The notes: generated from the letters alone by a model not told the origin. A DNA stretch of 38,130 nucleotides from VFJL01 sp043721435 (GCA_043721435.1 JAYSQR010000010.1:1-38130); one strand, 5' to 3'. Numbered from the stretch's first letter, positions 24,562 through 33,055 are shown. Made by a program: numbers and translations.

Positions 24562-25440
24562 TCACTTGTTTCCGCCAATTCCTGTCTCGTGTTTTCCCGC
24601 CCAGTCACGCGCGAACTGCCAGGCTACCCGCCCACTGCGGGAGCCGCGCCCCAGCGCCCATTGCAGTGCGGCTGCGTGTACTGGGGGCAGCATTTCCGCG
24701 ATGCCGAAATAGGCCAGCCAGTGGCTGACGATGTCCAGGTACTGATCCTGGTCGAAGGGATAGAACGACACCCACAAACCAAAACGCTCCGACAAGGAAA
24801 TTTTCTCCTCGACCGATTCGCTCGGATGAATTTCTGCACCAATATGTTTGGTATCGAGATTGTCCTGCATGAACTCCGGCATCAGGTGGCGGCGATTGGA
24901 AGTGGCATAGACCAGAACATTCTCCGAAGCCGTGGCGATGGAACCATCCAGCACCACTTTCAATGCCTTATAGCCAGGCTCATCGGCTTCAAATGACAAA
25001 TCATCGCAATATAAAATAAAGCGCTCCGGCCGCCGGTATATCTGTCCGACGATATCGTGTAAATCAGTGAGGTCATGTTTTTCCACTTCAATCAAACGCA
25101 ATCCCTTGGCGGCATACTTGTTCAGTACCGCTTTCACCAGCGATGACTTGCCAGTGCCGCGCGCACCGGTAAGCAGCACGTTGTTGGCTGGGTAGCCTTG
25201 CACGAACTGGCGAGTGTTGCGGTCTATGAGCTTTTTTTGTGCGTCGATGCCGTGCAGTGCAGCGAGCGCAATACGATGGGGATGCGTGACCGGTTGAATG
25301 AATCCGGTGCCGCCGCGCTTGCGCCAGCGAAAAGCAATTGCGGCTCTCCAGTCAATGGCAGGCTGCTCGACCGGTAACAGCTTCTCCAGGCAGGAGAGCA
25401 GTTGATCGGCACGGCTGTACAGTTTGTCAAAATCGCTCAT
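24562..25440 (-). CDS. DUF815 family P-loop ATPase
   Basis: A 292-residue AAA-type ATPase. Walker A is GARGTGKSS (about 92-100), Walker B is FILYCDDLSFE (about 136-146), and a sensor-like segment VYATSNRRHLMPE follows. SLSERFGLWVSFYPFDQDQYL matches the conserved region after sensor 1 in this family. Members are widespread near argJ or nudix genes in betaproteobacteria, but no substrate is known. It lies 12 bp after the argJ stop and 72 bp before the nudix gene on the same strand, suggesting an argJ-DUF815-nudix transcript. Confidence 0.88.
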   Translation of the reverse strand: MSDFDKLYSRADQLLSCLEKLLPVEQPAIDWRAAIAFRWRKRGGTGFIQPVTHPHRIALAALHGIDAQKKLIDRNTRQFVQGYPANNVLLTGARGTGKSSLVKAVLNKYAAKGLRLIEVEKHDLTDLHDIVGQIYRRPERFILYCDDLSFEADEPGYKALKVVLDGSIATASENVLVYATSNRRHLMPEFMQDNLDTKHIGAEIHPSESVEEKISLSERFGLWVSFYPFDQDQYLDIVSHWLAYFGIAEMLPPVHAAALQWALGRGSRSGRVAWQFARDWAGKHETGIGGNK

Positions 25441-25452
25441 GAGCTCAAAACA

Positions 25453-26691
25453 TCAACTGCGATAGCCCGCATTGATCTTCACATAATCATAGGAAAAATC
25501 GCAGGTCCATACCGTCGTTGACTCCGGTCCCCGATTGAGCACAACCCGCACGGTAATTTCAGCTTGCTGCATCACCCGCTGGCCGTCCTGCTCAAGATAG
25601 CTTTGCGCCCTGCCGCCATTTTCTGCAACCAGCACGTCATCGAGATAGAGTTGCAGCTTGCTTACATCAAGATCATCGATGCCCGCGTAACCGATGGCTG
25701 CGAGTATCCGGCCCAGATTCGGGTCGGAGGCGAAGAAAGCGGTTTTTACCAGCGGCGAGTGGGCAATGGCGTATGCGGCCTTGGCGCATTCATCCTGGGT
25801 TTTCCCACCTTCAACCCGCACCGTAATGAACTTGGTGGCACCTTCACCGTCGCGCACAATGGCCTGCGCAAGCTGCACCGCCACTTCCGTCATCGCCTGT
25901 TGCAATGCGCTGAATTCGGCGCTGCCCTTGTCTGCGATTTCCGCATGGCCGGCGCGGCCGGTTGCAATCAGAATGAAAGCGTCATTGGTCGAGGTATCAC
26001 CATCTACCGTGATGCGATTGAATGAGTGATCCGCCGCATGCCGCACCATCTGCTGTAACAGCGGCAAACTCACAACCGCATCGGTCGCCACATAGCCCAA
26101 CATGGTTGCCATGTTGGGATGTATCATGCCGGAACCTTTGGCAATCCCGGTAATGGTCACGGTGGTGCCGTTGAGTGAAATCTGCTTCGATACCGCCTTG
26201 GGCACGATATCGGTGGTCATGATCGCTTCGGCCGCAGCAAACCAGTTGTCCGGTTTGAGATTGGCCAGCGCAATGGGTAAACCTGCAACAATCTTCTCCA
26301 GCGGCAGCGGTTCCATAATGACACCCGTGGAGAACGGCAGTACCTGCCGCACATCACAGCCCAGCATGCTGGCCAGTTCGACACAGGTAGCGCGGGCGTA
26401 GGCAATTCCTTGTTCGCCGGTACCGGCATTGGCGTTGCCGGTATTAATCACCAGTGCGCGGATTGAGGATTTGAAATCGGGATGGGAGAGATGCTCTTGC
26501 GCCACTATCACCGGTGCAGCACAGAAGCGGTTTTGCGTAAACACGCCGGCAACCTGCGCGCCTTCATCCAGCGCAATCACCAGCAAATCCTTGCGATTGG
26601 ATTTTTTGATTCCCGCTGCGGCGATGCCGAGCGACACGCCTTTTATTGACAGCAATTGCTCGGCCAGGGGTGGGGTAATATTGACTGGCAT
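25453..26691 (-). CDS. argJ: bifunctional glutamate N-acetyltransferase / ornithine acetyltransferase
   Basis: ArgJ moves the acetyl group from N-acetylornithine to glutamate in the cyclic arginine pathway, and can also use acetyl-CoA. The 412-residue precursor self-cleaves before the nucleophile, here Thr196 in HPNMATMLGYVATDA. Other motifs are VINTGNANAGTG (about 82-92), PFSTGVIMEPLP (119-130) and the C-terminal DFSYDYVKINAGYRS. Length and ends are normal. It is the first gene of the minus-strand unit and divergent from the TusA-like gene. Confidence 0.97.
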   Translation of the reverse strand: MPVNITPPLAEQLLSIKGVSLGIAAAGIKKSNRKDLLVIALDEGAQVAGVFTQNRFCAAPVIVAQEHLSHPDFKSSIRALVINTGNANAGTGEQGIAYARATCVELASMLGCDVRQVLPFSTGVIMEPLPLEKIVAGLPIALANLKPDNWFAAAEAIMTTDIVPKAVSKQISLNGTTVTITGIAKGSGMIHPNMATMLGYVATDAVVSLPLLQQMVRHAADHSFNRITVDGDTSTNDAFILIATGRAGHAEIADKGSAEFSALQQAMTEVAVQLAQAIVRDGEGATKFITVRVEGGKTQDECAKAAYAIAHSPLVKTAFFASDPNLGRILAAIGYAGIDDLDVSKLQLYLDDVLVAENGGRAQSYLEQDGQRVMQQAEITVRVVLNRGPESTTVWTCDFSYDYVKINAGYRS

Positions 26692-26779
26692 GATGATCGC
26701 ACGGTTAAAGATGCGTTATCCTAACTCATCTGCAGCATTACGCTTTCATATTTACCAGAATCGCGCAGATAGTATTTTC

Positions 26780-26795
26780 ATAATCAATTGATTAT
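26780..26795. promoter_or_regulatory. 16-bp perfect palindrome upstream of the TusA-like gene
   Basis: ATAATCAATTGATTAT is its own exact reverse complement and lies midway between divergent argJ and the TusA-like gene (39 bp before the latter's ribosome site region). Such a site fits a dimeric repressor, but no regulator gene is nearby. Confidence 0.4.
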
Positions 26796-26833
26796 TATGG
26801 GACGTTGTTATTTAACGGGCCGGGAGAAAAAAC

Positions 26834-27061
26834 ATGAATTTCGACAAGGAACTGGATGTGCGTGGCCTGGTTTGCCCGCTGCCGATCCTGCGTACCAAGA
26901 AATCCCTGGCAGACATGACCACCGGGCAGGTGCTGAAAATTGCTGCCACCGATCCCGGTGCAGTCATTGATTTTCAGGTCTTCGCCGAACAGACGGGGAA
27001 TGAACTGCTATCCCTGTCGGAAGCAATCGGAGAATTCATATTTTACATGAAGAAGAAATGA
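26834..27061 (+). CDS. TusA-family sulfurtransferase-like protein
   Basis: A 75-residue cytosolic protein of the TusA/SirA/YeeD fold. The start FDKELDVRGLVCPLPILRTKK carries the family motif CPxP with reactive Cys14. DPGAVIDFQVFAEQTGNEL and the closing strand EFIFYMKKK follow. TusA passes persulfide sulfur, for example to tRNA thiolation; other paralogues serve sulfur oxidation or selenium metabolism, and no context here separates these. GGGAG upstream supports the start. Confidence 0.9.
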   Translation: MNFDKELDVRGLVCPLPILRTKKSLADMTTGQVLKIAATDPGAVIDFQVFAEQTGNELLSLSEAIGEFIFYMKKK

Positions 27062-27165
27062 GTGATTTGATGCAACCGGGATAAAGCTTTGGTCAATACG
27101 GCCGATAACAAATACATCGTGGATGCCGTCCCGGAAGGGTTGTCACTCGCATACCCACTCTATAT

Positions 27166-28218
27166 ATGAACGAATCCATTGCCAGTACGCTGAAAATAGA
27201 CGGGCAACATCTGCTGGAATCCGTAATCAGGCTGACAGAGAAGCGGGATCAGGGCGCCCTTGAACAATGCCTGATTGATACACTTCTGGAATTGGTCGCG
27301 GTAGATGAGCTTCACTTATATGCAGCAGAGATGACCAGCGATGGCCTTTCTCTGAAACCATTGGTACAAACATCAGCTAGCTTATTAACCGCTTTCGATC
27401 CGAGCGAGGACGTCATGCGCCCCTCGAGCAGGATCCAGAGGTGGTGCGAGCGGTAGATCTGCAAACATACGTCACCTGCGATGCAGATGCGACTGGTCAG
27501 CATCGCGTCATTTACCCCATTCGCAGCAGCCAGGAAACAATCGGCATACTGGTCGTGTTCACGCACAATACAAGCCCCGCGCATCACGAGCTCACTGCTG
27601 CATTTATCCGGATTTACCGCAATCACATGTAATTGCTGCATGACAACAAGCACGACATACTCACCGGCCTTCTCAATCGGAAAGAATTCCGATGCCGAGA
27701 TCATGGAACTCATGGCTGCTTGCAATGGTGATTCTCACCGCGGTTCCGATATGGATTTCAAAGCTTGTCTCGCGATTATGGATATCGACCATTTCAAGCT
27801 GATTAACGATAACCATGGTCATCTCTATGGCGATGAAGTGCTGTTACTGTTTGCCCAACTCGCAGAGAAAACGTTCCGCAGTGACGATTTATGCTTCCGC
27901 TTTGGTGGTGAGGAGTTTATTGTGGTATTGAAACGTATCGACATCAAATTTGCTATGCCTGTGCTGGAGAGATTCCGCACTATGGTAGAAAATTTCGCTT
28001 TTCCACAGGCGGGACGAATCACTGTCAGCATTGGGGTGGTCGAAATTCTTTCCCAGGAATTGCCGACCAGCATTATCGAACAGGCCGATCAGGCGCTGTA
28101 TTACGCCAAAAGAAATGGGCGCAATCAGGTATGGAGTTACGAGAAACTGGTCGAGATGGGTGCAGTAACAGGGGCCGAGCATAGCAGCTCTGTGGAACTG
28201 TTTCCGCAAGCTGACTGA
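27166..28218 (+). pseudogene. GGDEF diguanylate cyclase, broken by two frameshifts and a stop
   Basis: Joining three pieces rebuilds one ~350-residue protein: a sensor-like N-terminal domain, then a GGDEF domain with LLHDNKHDILTGLLNRKEF, FGGEEF and an I-site RSDD five residues before it. The breaks are: a one-base loss near 27421 (CGCCCCTCGAG, at a run of four C); an in-frame TAA at about 27630 where the family has a residue before LLHDN; and a one-base gain near 27690 (GAATTCCGATG), which restores the first frame. A start inside (27481) would yield an intact cyclase core behind junk residues, so residual activity is conceivable. Confidence 0.85.
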
Positions 28219-28229
28219 CGAAAAAGCAA

Positions 28230-28460
28230 ATGAACAGAACCGCTGGGACGATACCGGAATCCGAACGCGATAACCCGACTCCCAGTTGCGCGGAATGCGC
28301 TCACTACTTCATTACCTGGGACACGAGCTTTCCCTATGGTTGCCGGGCAGTAGATTTCAAGAGTAAACGCAGCCCGCATCTGGACGTTGTGGAGTCTTCC
28401 GGCAATCCTTGCTTGATGTTCACATCACGCCAGCGATTTGCAAACGGACATGCGGATTAA
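28230..28460 (+). CDS. small conserved cysteine-containing protein, unknown function
   Basis: A 76-residue protein. The core C-A-E-C-A-H-Y-F-I-T-W-D, then FPYGCRAVDFKSKRSPHLDVV and SSGNPCLMF, has four cysteines (about 20, 23, 38, 61) in a spacing that suggests metal binding. I believe similar short proteins occur in other proteobacteria, but I know no function. It starts 11 bp after the broken GGDEF gene. Its stop overlaps the stop of the convergent DraG-superfamily gene by 4 bp. Confidence 0.75.
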   Translation: MNRTAGTIPESERDNPTPSCAECAHYFITWDTSFPYGCRAVDFKSKRSPHLDVVESSGNPCLMFTSRQRFANGHAD

Positions 28461-29407
28461 AGCGACGCACATGTATCAGCAGCGGCAGCCAGCTTGCGAT
28501 AGCGTGCCAACCACTGCAGCGGGATAGGAGACGCCGCGTCACCCTGCTTCGCCTTATACGCTGCGACAATAGCACCGAGCATGATGGCACGACCGCAATT
28601 GTCTCCCGCAGCGCGAATGTTCGCTTCGATTGCGCTGCGGTAATCCGGCGCGTGCTGCGCAATATGGAAAACCACCGGCAGACCCTCGACAACATGGCAA
28701 GCCCTGCCGAAGCGTGCTGCAACTGCAACGCTATCCAGCGCTGGCACGGCGAGCGCCTGCTCCAGTAACGGCCTGAGGGTGTTGCCTGCAAACGGCAAGG
28801 CGCCGGCCAATGCCTGTGCAATTGGTGCGCCGCGCAGCACTTCGAACAATGCAGCAGCGGAACATTGCGCGGCAGCAACCGCCAGCGCATTGTTGTTGCT
28901 GATGCGCACCACCTCCTCGACCCGCTCCATCAGCGTTGCCAACGTTCCGCTGTGAGTCGCCACCACTGGCGGCAGCGCCGCCAGTGCCGCAAACTGATCG
29001 TCGTCAGCACCGGATGCCGCCGGGAACGCCGCCGGCTCCAGCGGCAGCAACGTGCGCAGCGTCAAGCGGGTGGGCGAATCGACATAGCCGACAAACGCGC
29101 CGCCCGGCCCAAAGTATGCGCGGTATTCGATCTGATACTCGGTACGCTTGAACTCGCCGTGCTTCGCCAAATGCTGCAGCATCAGCAGGCACACCTCACC
29201 GTAACCGGTCGATTCTCCAGCCGTCTTGCCGCCATGTGCGAAGTAACCCGTGGTGCCGGCGTAATCAGCTGCATCGGGCGGCAAGAATACCAAGCCCTTC
29301 CTTGCTTCAATTTCTGCAATGCGTGCGGGATCGTAAAGCCAGTGCAGACCGAGCGTAGCGGAGTCGGCGACAAGCGCGCCAAAAATGGCAGCGGTAGCTG
29401 GATGCAT
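28457..29407 (-). CDS. ADP-ribosylglycohydrolase superfamily protein (SelJ/J1-crystallin-like)
   Basis: A 316-residue all-helical protein of the DraG/ARH superfamily. The opening AAIFGALVADSATLGLHWLYDP and the late GDNCGRAIMLGAIVAAYKAK match the branch that includes selenoprotein J and jellyfish J1-crystallin. The usual metal motif near residue 65 (T-D-D-T in DraG) reads ESTGYGE, and GGDTDT reads GDNCGR. So the dinuclear Mg site looks incomplete and classical de-ADP-ribosylation is doubtful. It starts 23 bp after the Trm112-like stop and is likely the last gene of that transcript. Confidence 0.85.
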   Translation of the reverse strand: MHPATAAIFGALVADSATLGLHWLYDPARIAEIEARKGLVFLPPDAADYAGTTGYFAHGGKTAGESTGYGEVCLLMLQHLAKHGEFKRTEYQIEYRAYFGPGGAFVGYVDSPTRLTLRTLLPLEPAAFPAASGADDDQFAALAALPPVVATHSGTLATLMERVEEVVRISNNNALAVAAAQCSAAALFEVLRGAPIAQALAGALPFAGNTLRPLLEQALAVPALDSVAVAARFGRACHVVEGLPVVFHIAQHAPDYRSAIEANIRAAGDNCGRAIMLGAIVAAYKAKQGDAASPIPLQWLARYRKLAAAADTCASL

Positions 29408-29430
29408 TTTTTGTGTGGCGCCGAGCGTGA

Positions 29431-29610
29431 CTAGACTTCTTCCTCGGCGGGCAGTTTACGCGCCTCGTCTTCCAGCATCACCGGGATGCCATCCTTGATA
29501 AGAAAAGCCAGCCGGTCAGCCTTGCAGATCAGCTCATTTTCAGTTTTTTTGTACAGCAATGGGCCCTTGCACAGCGGGCATACCAGAATGTCGAGCAGTT
29601 TTGCATCCAT
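29431..29610 (-). CDS. Trm112/YcaR-like zinc-binding protein (UPF0434)
   Basis: The minus strand from the ATG at 29610 encodes 59 residues starting MDAKLLDILVCPLCKGPLLY. Cysteines at 11, 14 and 29 and the tail LAFLIKDGIPVMLEDEARKL match the YcaR/UPF0434 group. Eukaryotic Trm112 activates methyltransferases; the bacterial role is unknown. In many proteobacteria the gene lies between lpxK and kdsB, neither of which is here. It follows exbD by 99 bp. Confidence 0.92.
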   Translation of the reverse strand: MDAKLLDILVCPLCKGPLLYKKTENELICKADRLAFLIKDGIPVMLEDEARKLPAEEEV

Positions 29611-29709
29611 GGATTATTTCCTCAATTTATGAATTATCCGGGCCAGTGCAGCCCCGGCCTGCATTGGCTATGTATACTCACAATACTTCCTGGCCGACAA
29701 ACTTGCTTG

Positions 29710-30132
29710 CTACTTGCCACCCCGGGTTTCGGTCGTGAAGGTGATGCGATTGTACCCCGCCAGACGCGCGGCCTCCATGACTGCGATGACCGACTGATGT
29801 GTGGCACTGGCGTCGGCATTGATGACGATTATCGGATCGCTCTGGTCGCCTGCAGCGGCACGCAGCTCTTCACTGAGTCCTTCAGCGCTGGAGTACTTGA
29901 TGGGCGTACGGTTGATCACATAGCTGCCGGTGGCGCTGACCGCAACATCTATGGTGTTGGGGCGTGCAGCGGGTTTGTCCGCGGTCGCTTGCGGCAGATT
30001 GATTTCCAATTCGGAAAATTTCGAGTAGGTGGTGGTGATCATCAGGAAAATCAGAATCACCAGCAATACGTCTATCATCGGAATCAGGTTTATTTCCGGA
30101 TCTTCTTTTGGTCTGCCACGCTGGAAATTCAT
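29710..30132 (-). CDS. exbD: biopolymer transport protein ExbD/TolR family
   Basis: A 140-residue inner-membrane protein with a short cytosolic N-terminus (MNFQRGRPKEDPEINLIPMID), one TM helix (about 22-41) that carries the conserved pore Asp, and a periplasmic domain. It forms the proton-driven motor with ExbB. The start at 30132 is set by the family N-terminus; the open frame runs further upstream into exbB. No tonB is in the window, so the energised partner may be elsewhere. Confidence 0.93.
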   Translation of the reverse strand: MNFQRGRPKEDPEINLIPMIDVLLVILIFLMITTTYSKFSELEINLPQATADKPAARPNTIDVAVSATGSYVINRTPIKYSSAEGLSEELRAAAGDQSDPIIVINADASATHQSVIAVMEAARLAGYNRITFTTETRGGK

Positions 30133-30193
30133 GGAGTGATTTAATCGTACAGTGAAAGTGAACAATAAGCAGAGAACAGCTTGTACTATCGAA

Positions 30194-30808
30194 TCAACTT
30201 TTCCGCTCGCCGTGGACAGTCTCCACCAGTTTAAGTGCCTGCAATTCCATTTCCACCACCAGCGAATCCACTTTGGCACGGAAATGGCGGTAAAAGATCA
30301 TGCTGGGAATCGCTACCAGAATGCCGAACGCGGCATTGTAAAGCGCCACTGAAATGCCATGAGCGAGCTGCGCGGGATTGCCGCTACCGCCAGTAGGAGA
30401 ATTCGAGCCGAAAATTTCGATCATGCCGACCAGGGTGCCGAACAGGCCCATCAGCGGGCTTAAAGAAGCGATCGTGCCCAGGGTAGTGAGATAACGCTCA
30501 AGGTCATGGGCGACAGCGCGACCGGCCTCCTCGATCGATTCCTTCATGATTTCGCGCGTACTTTTGTCGTTCCTCAAGCCCGCCGCGAGAATCTGCCCGA
30601 GGGGGGAGTGCTGGTGCAGGCGTACAAGCATCTCTGCACTCACACCACTTTTCCGGTACTCCTGTATCACTCTGGGCAGCAAGTCTCTGGGTGTCACTAT
30701 ACTTGGGCGCAAAGCCCACAGACGTTCACCGATAATACCAACAGCGACGATGGAAGCTAGAATAATCGGCCAGACTGGCCAGCCGGCAGCTTGAATCAAA
30801 GCAAACAT
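30194..30808 (-). CDS. exbB: MotA/TolQ/ExbB proton channel family protein
   Basis: The 204-residue protein has three TM helices (about 8-27, 108-130 and 147-170). The conserved region TLGTIASLSPLMGLFGTLVGMI precedes the channel helix with GISVALYNAAFGILVAIP. It is the proton-channel partner of ExbD, 61 bp downstream, and powers TonB- or Tol-like outer-membrane processes. Its upstream region is the 327-bp segment with DnaA boxes. Confidence 0.94.
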   Translation of the reverse strand: MFALIQAAGWPVWPIILASIVAVGIIGERLWALRPSIVTPRDLLPRVIQEYRKSGVSAEMLVRLHQHSPLGQILAAGLRNDKSTREIMKESIEEAGRAVAHDLERYLTTLGTIASLSPLMGLFGTLVGMIEIFGSNSPTGGSGNPAQLAHGISVALYNAAFGILVAIPSMIFYRHFRAKVDSLVVEMELQALKLVETVHGERKS

Positions 30809-30919
30809 GCAATAATCTCCTCGGTAGCTCTGATGCCAAATCAGAGCCGTAATGTATCTTGCCCCTGTGTTTTCAGCAAGGATGCGGAGTAATTTTCATT
30901 TGGAAACAAGATATTTTTC

Positions 30920-31120
30920 TTTTCCACAGTTACTGTGGATAAGTTTGTGGATAATCTGCGAATTGACTGGTTAAGTCATCCTCCCATAACAATATTTTCT
31001 GATGCGCTTAATTTTTAAACTTAAAATTTTTCTTTATTAAACATATAGTTATACGCACACTCAGGATGCGCGCGGGTTTGCCCGTTGCAATTATGCAATC
31101 TACGTTACCAATGTGGATTA
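30920..31120. promoter_or_regulatory. DnaA-box cluster with AT-rich segment (oriC-like or regulatory)
   Basis: Two perfect DnaA boxes in the same orientation (TGTGGATAA at 30934-30942 and 30946-30954) sit beside a box of opposite orientation (TTTTCCACA, 30920-30928). A fourth with one mismatch (TGTGGATTA) lies at 31112-31120. Between them, 31008-31053 is 42 of 46 AT. This is the arrangement of a DnaA-unwound origin, but no dnaA, gidA or parAB is in view, and it could instead be a DnaA-controlled promoter for xseA or exbB. The rest of the 327-bp gap holds no gene. Confidence 0.7.
30963..30990 (+). promoter_or_regulatory. possible xseA promoter next to DnaA boxes
   Basis: TTGACT at 30963-30968 (5 of 6) and CATAAC at 30985-30990 (4 of 6) are spaced by 16 bp. 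The -35 box begins 9 bp after the last perfect DnaA box, so DnaA bound there would touch RNA polymerase. The leader to xseA would be about 140 nt. Confidence 0.35.
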
Positions 31121-31135
31121 CTGTAGAATGTCAAG

Positions 31136-32479
31136 ATGAATTTTCTTCACGAAACAGAGAGTTCCCGCGCAGTTTTGAGCGTGAGCGAATTAAACCATAG
31201 CGCCAAGGAGTTGCTGGAACATGTTTTCCAGTTACTGTGGGTTTGCGGCGAAATTTCCAATCTCAAATGTTATGGCTCCGGCCATTGGTATTTCTCCCTC
31301 AAGGACGAAAATGCTCAGGTACGCTGCGTCATGTTCCGTCACAAGAACCAGTATCTGGACTGGCAACCCAAGGATGGCATGCAGGTGGAAGTGCGCGCAC
31401 TGGTGACGCTATACGAAGCACGTGGGGATTTTCAACTGAGTGTCGAAACCATCCGCCGAGCCGGGTTGGGCGCATTGTTTGAGGCGTTTGGGCAACTTAA
31501 GGCCAAACTGGAAAAAGAGGGGTTGTTTGAGTCCGCCCGCAAAAAACCGCTGCCACCCTTTCCGCAACAGATCGGCATCATCACTTCTCCTGCCGCTGCC
31601 GCATTGCACGACGTACTGTCCACCTTGCAGCACCGCATGCCCTCCCTGCCGGTGGTCATTTACCCCACCCCCGTACAGGGCGATGGTGCCGCGCTAAAAA
31701 TAGCCGAGGCCATACAAATGGCTGCAACCCGTGCAGAGTGCGCGGTACTAATACTATGCCGCGGCGGCGGCAGCATCGAAGACCTGTGGGCATTCAATGA
31801 GGAAATTGTGGCGCGGGCAATCGCTGCCTGCCCCATCCCCATCATCTGCGGGGTGGGTCACGAAACCGATTTCACTATCGCTGATTTTGTCGCTGATGTG
31901 CGCGCGCCTACACCTACCGGCGCGGCGCAACTCGCCTGCCCGGAACGGGAAGAGTTGCTGCAGCGCACGGCAAACCTGTGCGGCCGCATGCAGCGCATGA
32001 TGCAGCGCGGAATCGAAAGCCGCATGCAGGAAACCGACATACTCGCGCGCCGTCTGGTGCATCCTGGTGAGCAAATCCGTAATCAGCTCATCCATCTGCA
32101 GCATTTACGCGAACGGCTCGCCGGCGCCTGGCTGCGATATTCCGAAAGCAGACGCTGGCGCTGGCGCGAACTGAGTCAGCGCTTTGCTGCTGCCCACCCC
32201 GACATTTCCCGTCTGATCGAACAACAGCATGAACTGGGTGTGCGTTTGCGCCGCGCCGTTGCCCACCGTAACGAGACTCTCGCAATGATACTGCAGCGCC
32301 AGCAAGCACATCTCGCCCACCTTAACCCCCAGTCCGTGCTGGAGCGCGGTTACAGCATCGCTTATGCCGCCGACGGTACAATATTGCGCAACAGCGACCA
32401 GGTCAGCATCGGTGATAACATCCAGGTAACATTCGCCACAGGCTGGAGCAAGGCGAATATCTCGGAGAAAGGCAAATAG
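31136..32479 (+). CDS. xseA: exodeoxyribonuclease VII large subunit
   Basis: Catalytic subunit of exonuclease VII, which degrades single-stranded DNA from both ends. The 447-residue protein has an N-terminal OB-fold (about 15-110, with WVCGEISNLKCYGSGHWYFSLKD), and a catalytic domain with RGGGSIEDLWAFN (209-221) and GHETDFTIAD (241-250). A long coiled-coil region (about 265-400) and a C-terminal segment with VLERGYSIAY follow. Length is normal. The small subunit gene xseB is not in the window. Confidence 0.97.
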   Translation: MNFLHETESSRAVLSVSELNHSAKELLEHVFQLLWVCGEISNLKCYGSGHWYFSLKDENAQVRCVMFRHKNQYLDWQPKDGMQVEVRALVTLYEARGDFQLSVETIRRAGLGALFEAFGQLKAKLEKEGLFESARKKPLPPFPQQIGIITSPAAAALHDVLSTLQHRMPSLPVVIYPTPVQGDGAALKIAEAIQMAATRAECAVLILCRGGGSIEDLWAFNEEIVARAIAACPIPIICGVGHETDFTIADFVADVRAPTPTGAAQLACPEREELLQRTANLCGRMQRMMQRGIESRMQETDILARRLVHPGEQIRNQLIHLQHLRERLAGAWLRYSESRRWRWRELSQRFAAAHPDISRLIEQQHELGVRLRRAVAHRNETLAMILQRQQAHLAHLNPQSVLERGYSIAYAADGTILRNSDQVSIGDNIQVTFATGWSKANISEKGK

Positions 32480-32638
32480 ATATGCCGAATTACACAGCAA
32501 CCCTGATAAACTCGCAGACGCTGCAAACCTTGCGGGGGTAGCAGTACTGACTGACTGTCCGCGTCAATTCACGGCGCCCCGGCAGCATTTTTCAACGGCA
32601 CCACAAGTGTCGCCTCTATTCATCAAGGATATTTCCCC

Positions 32639-33013
32639 ATGCCCAAAACCTTTCTCATGCTCGGCGCCATCAACGCATTCCTGTGCGTCGCTTTCGGTGC
32701 CTTTGGCGCGCATGGCCTGAAACAAAGACTCTCTGTCGACATGCTCGCGGTATATCAGACCGGCGTACAGTATCATTTCTATCATGCGCTGGGCCTGATC
32801 GTGGTCGGCCTGGTGTTGTTGCACCTTCCAAAATCTCGGCCTGTCGTGCTGTCAGGCTGGCTGATGCTCACAGGGATCGTACTGTTTTCCGTCAGTCTTT
32901 ATGCGCTGAGTCTGACGGGAATCCGCGGACTCGGCATGATCACGCCATTTGGCGGCGTGGCTTTTCTGAGTGCGTGGGCGTTGCTTGCCTATGGCGCATG
33001 GACTGCAAAATAA
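32639..33013 (+). CDS. DUF423 family membrane protein (YgdD-like)
   Basis: A 124-residue polytopic inner-membrane protein with four hydrophobic segments (about 5-22, 42-62, 70-92, 97-120). The start PKTFLMLGAINAFLCVAFGAFGAHGLK and the pattern YQTGVQYHFYHALGLI are characteristic of DUF423. Function is unknown. It follows xseA after a 159-bp gap without features and precedes the methyltransferase gene by 42 bp. Confidence 0.92.
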   Translation: MPKTFLMLGAINAFLCVAFGAFGAHGLKQRLSVDMLAVYQTGVQYHFYHALGLIVVGLVLLHLPKSRPVVLSGWLMLTGIVLFSVSLYALSLTGIRGLGMITPFGGVAFLSAWALLAYGAWTAK

Positions 33014-33055
33014 ACCTCCCGGCAGCGCAGTTGGCAATGTCGTAACATCGCTATC

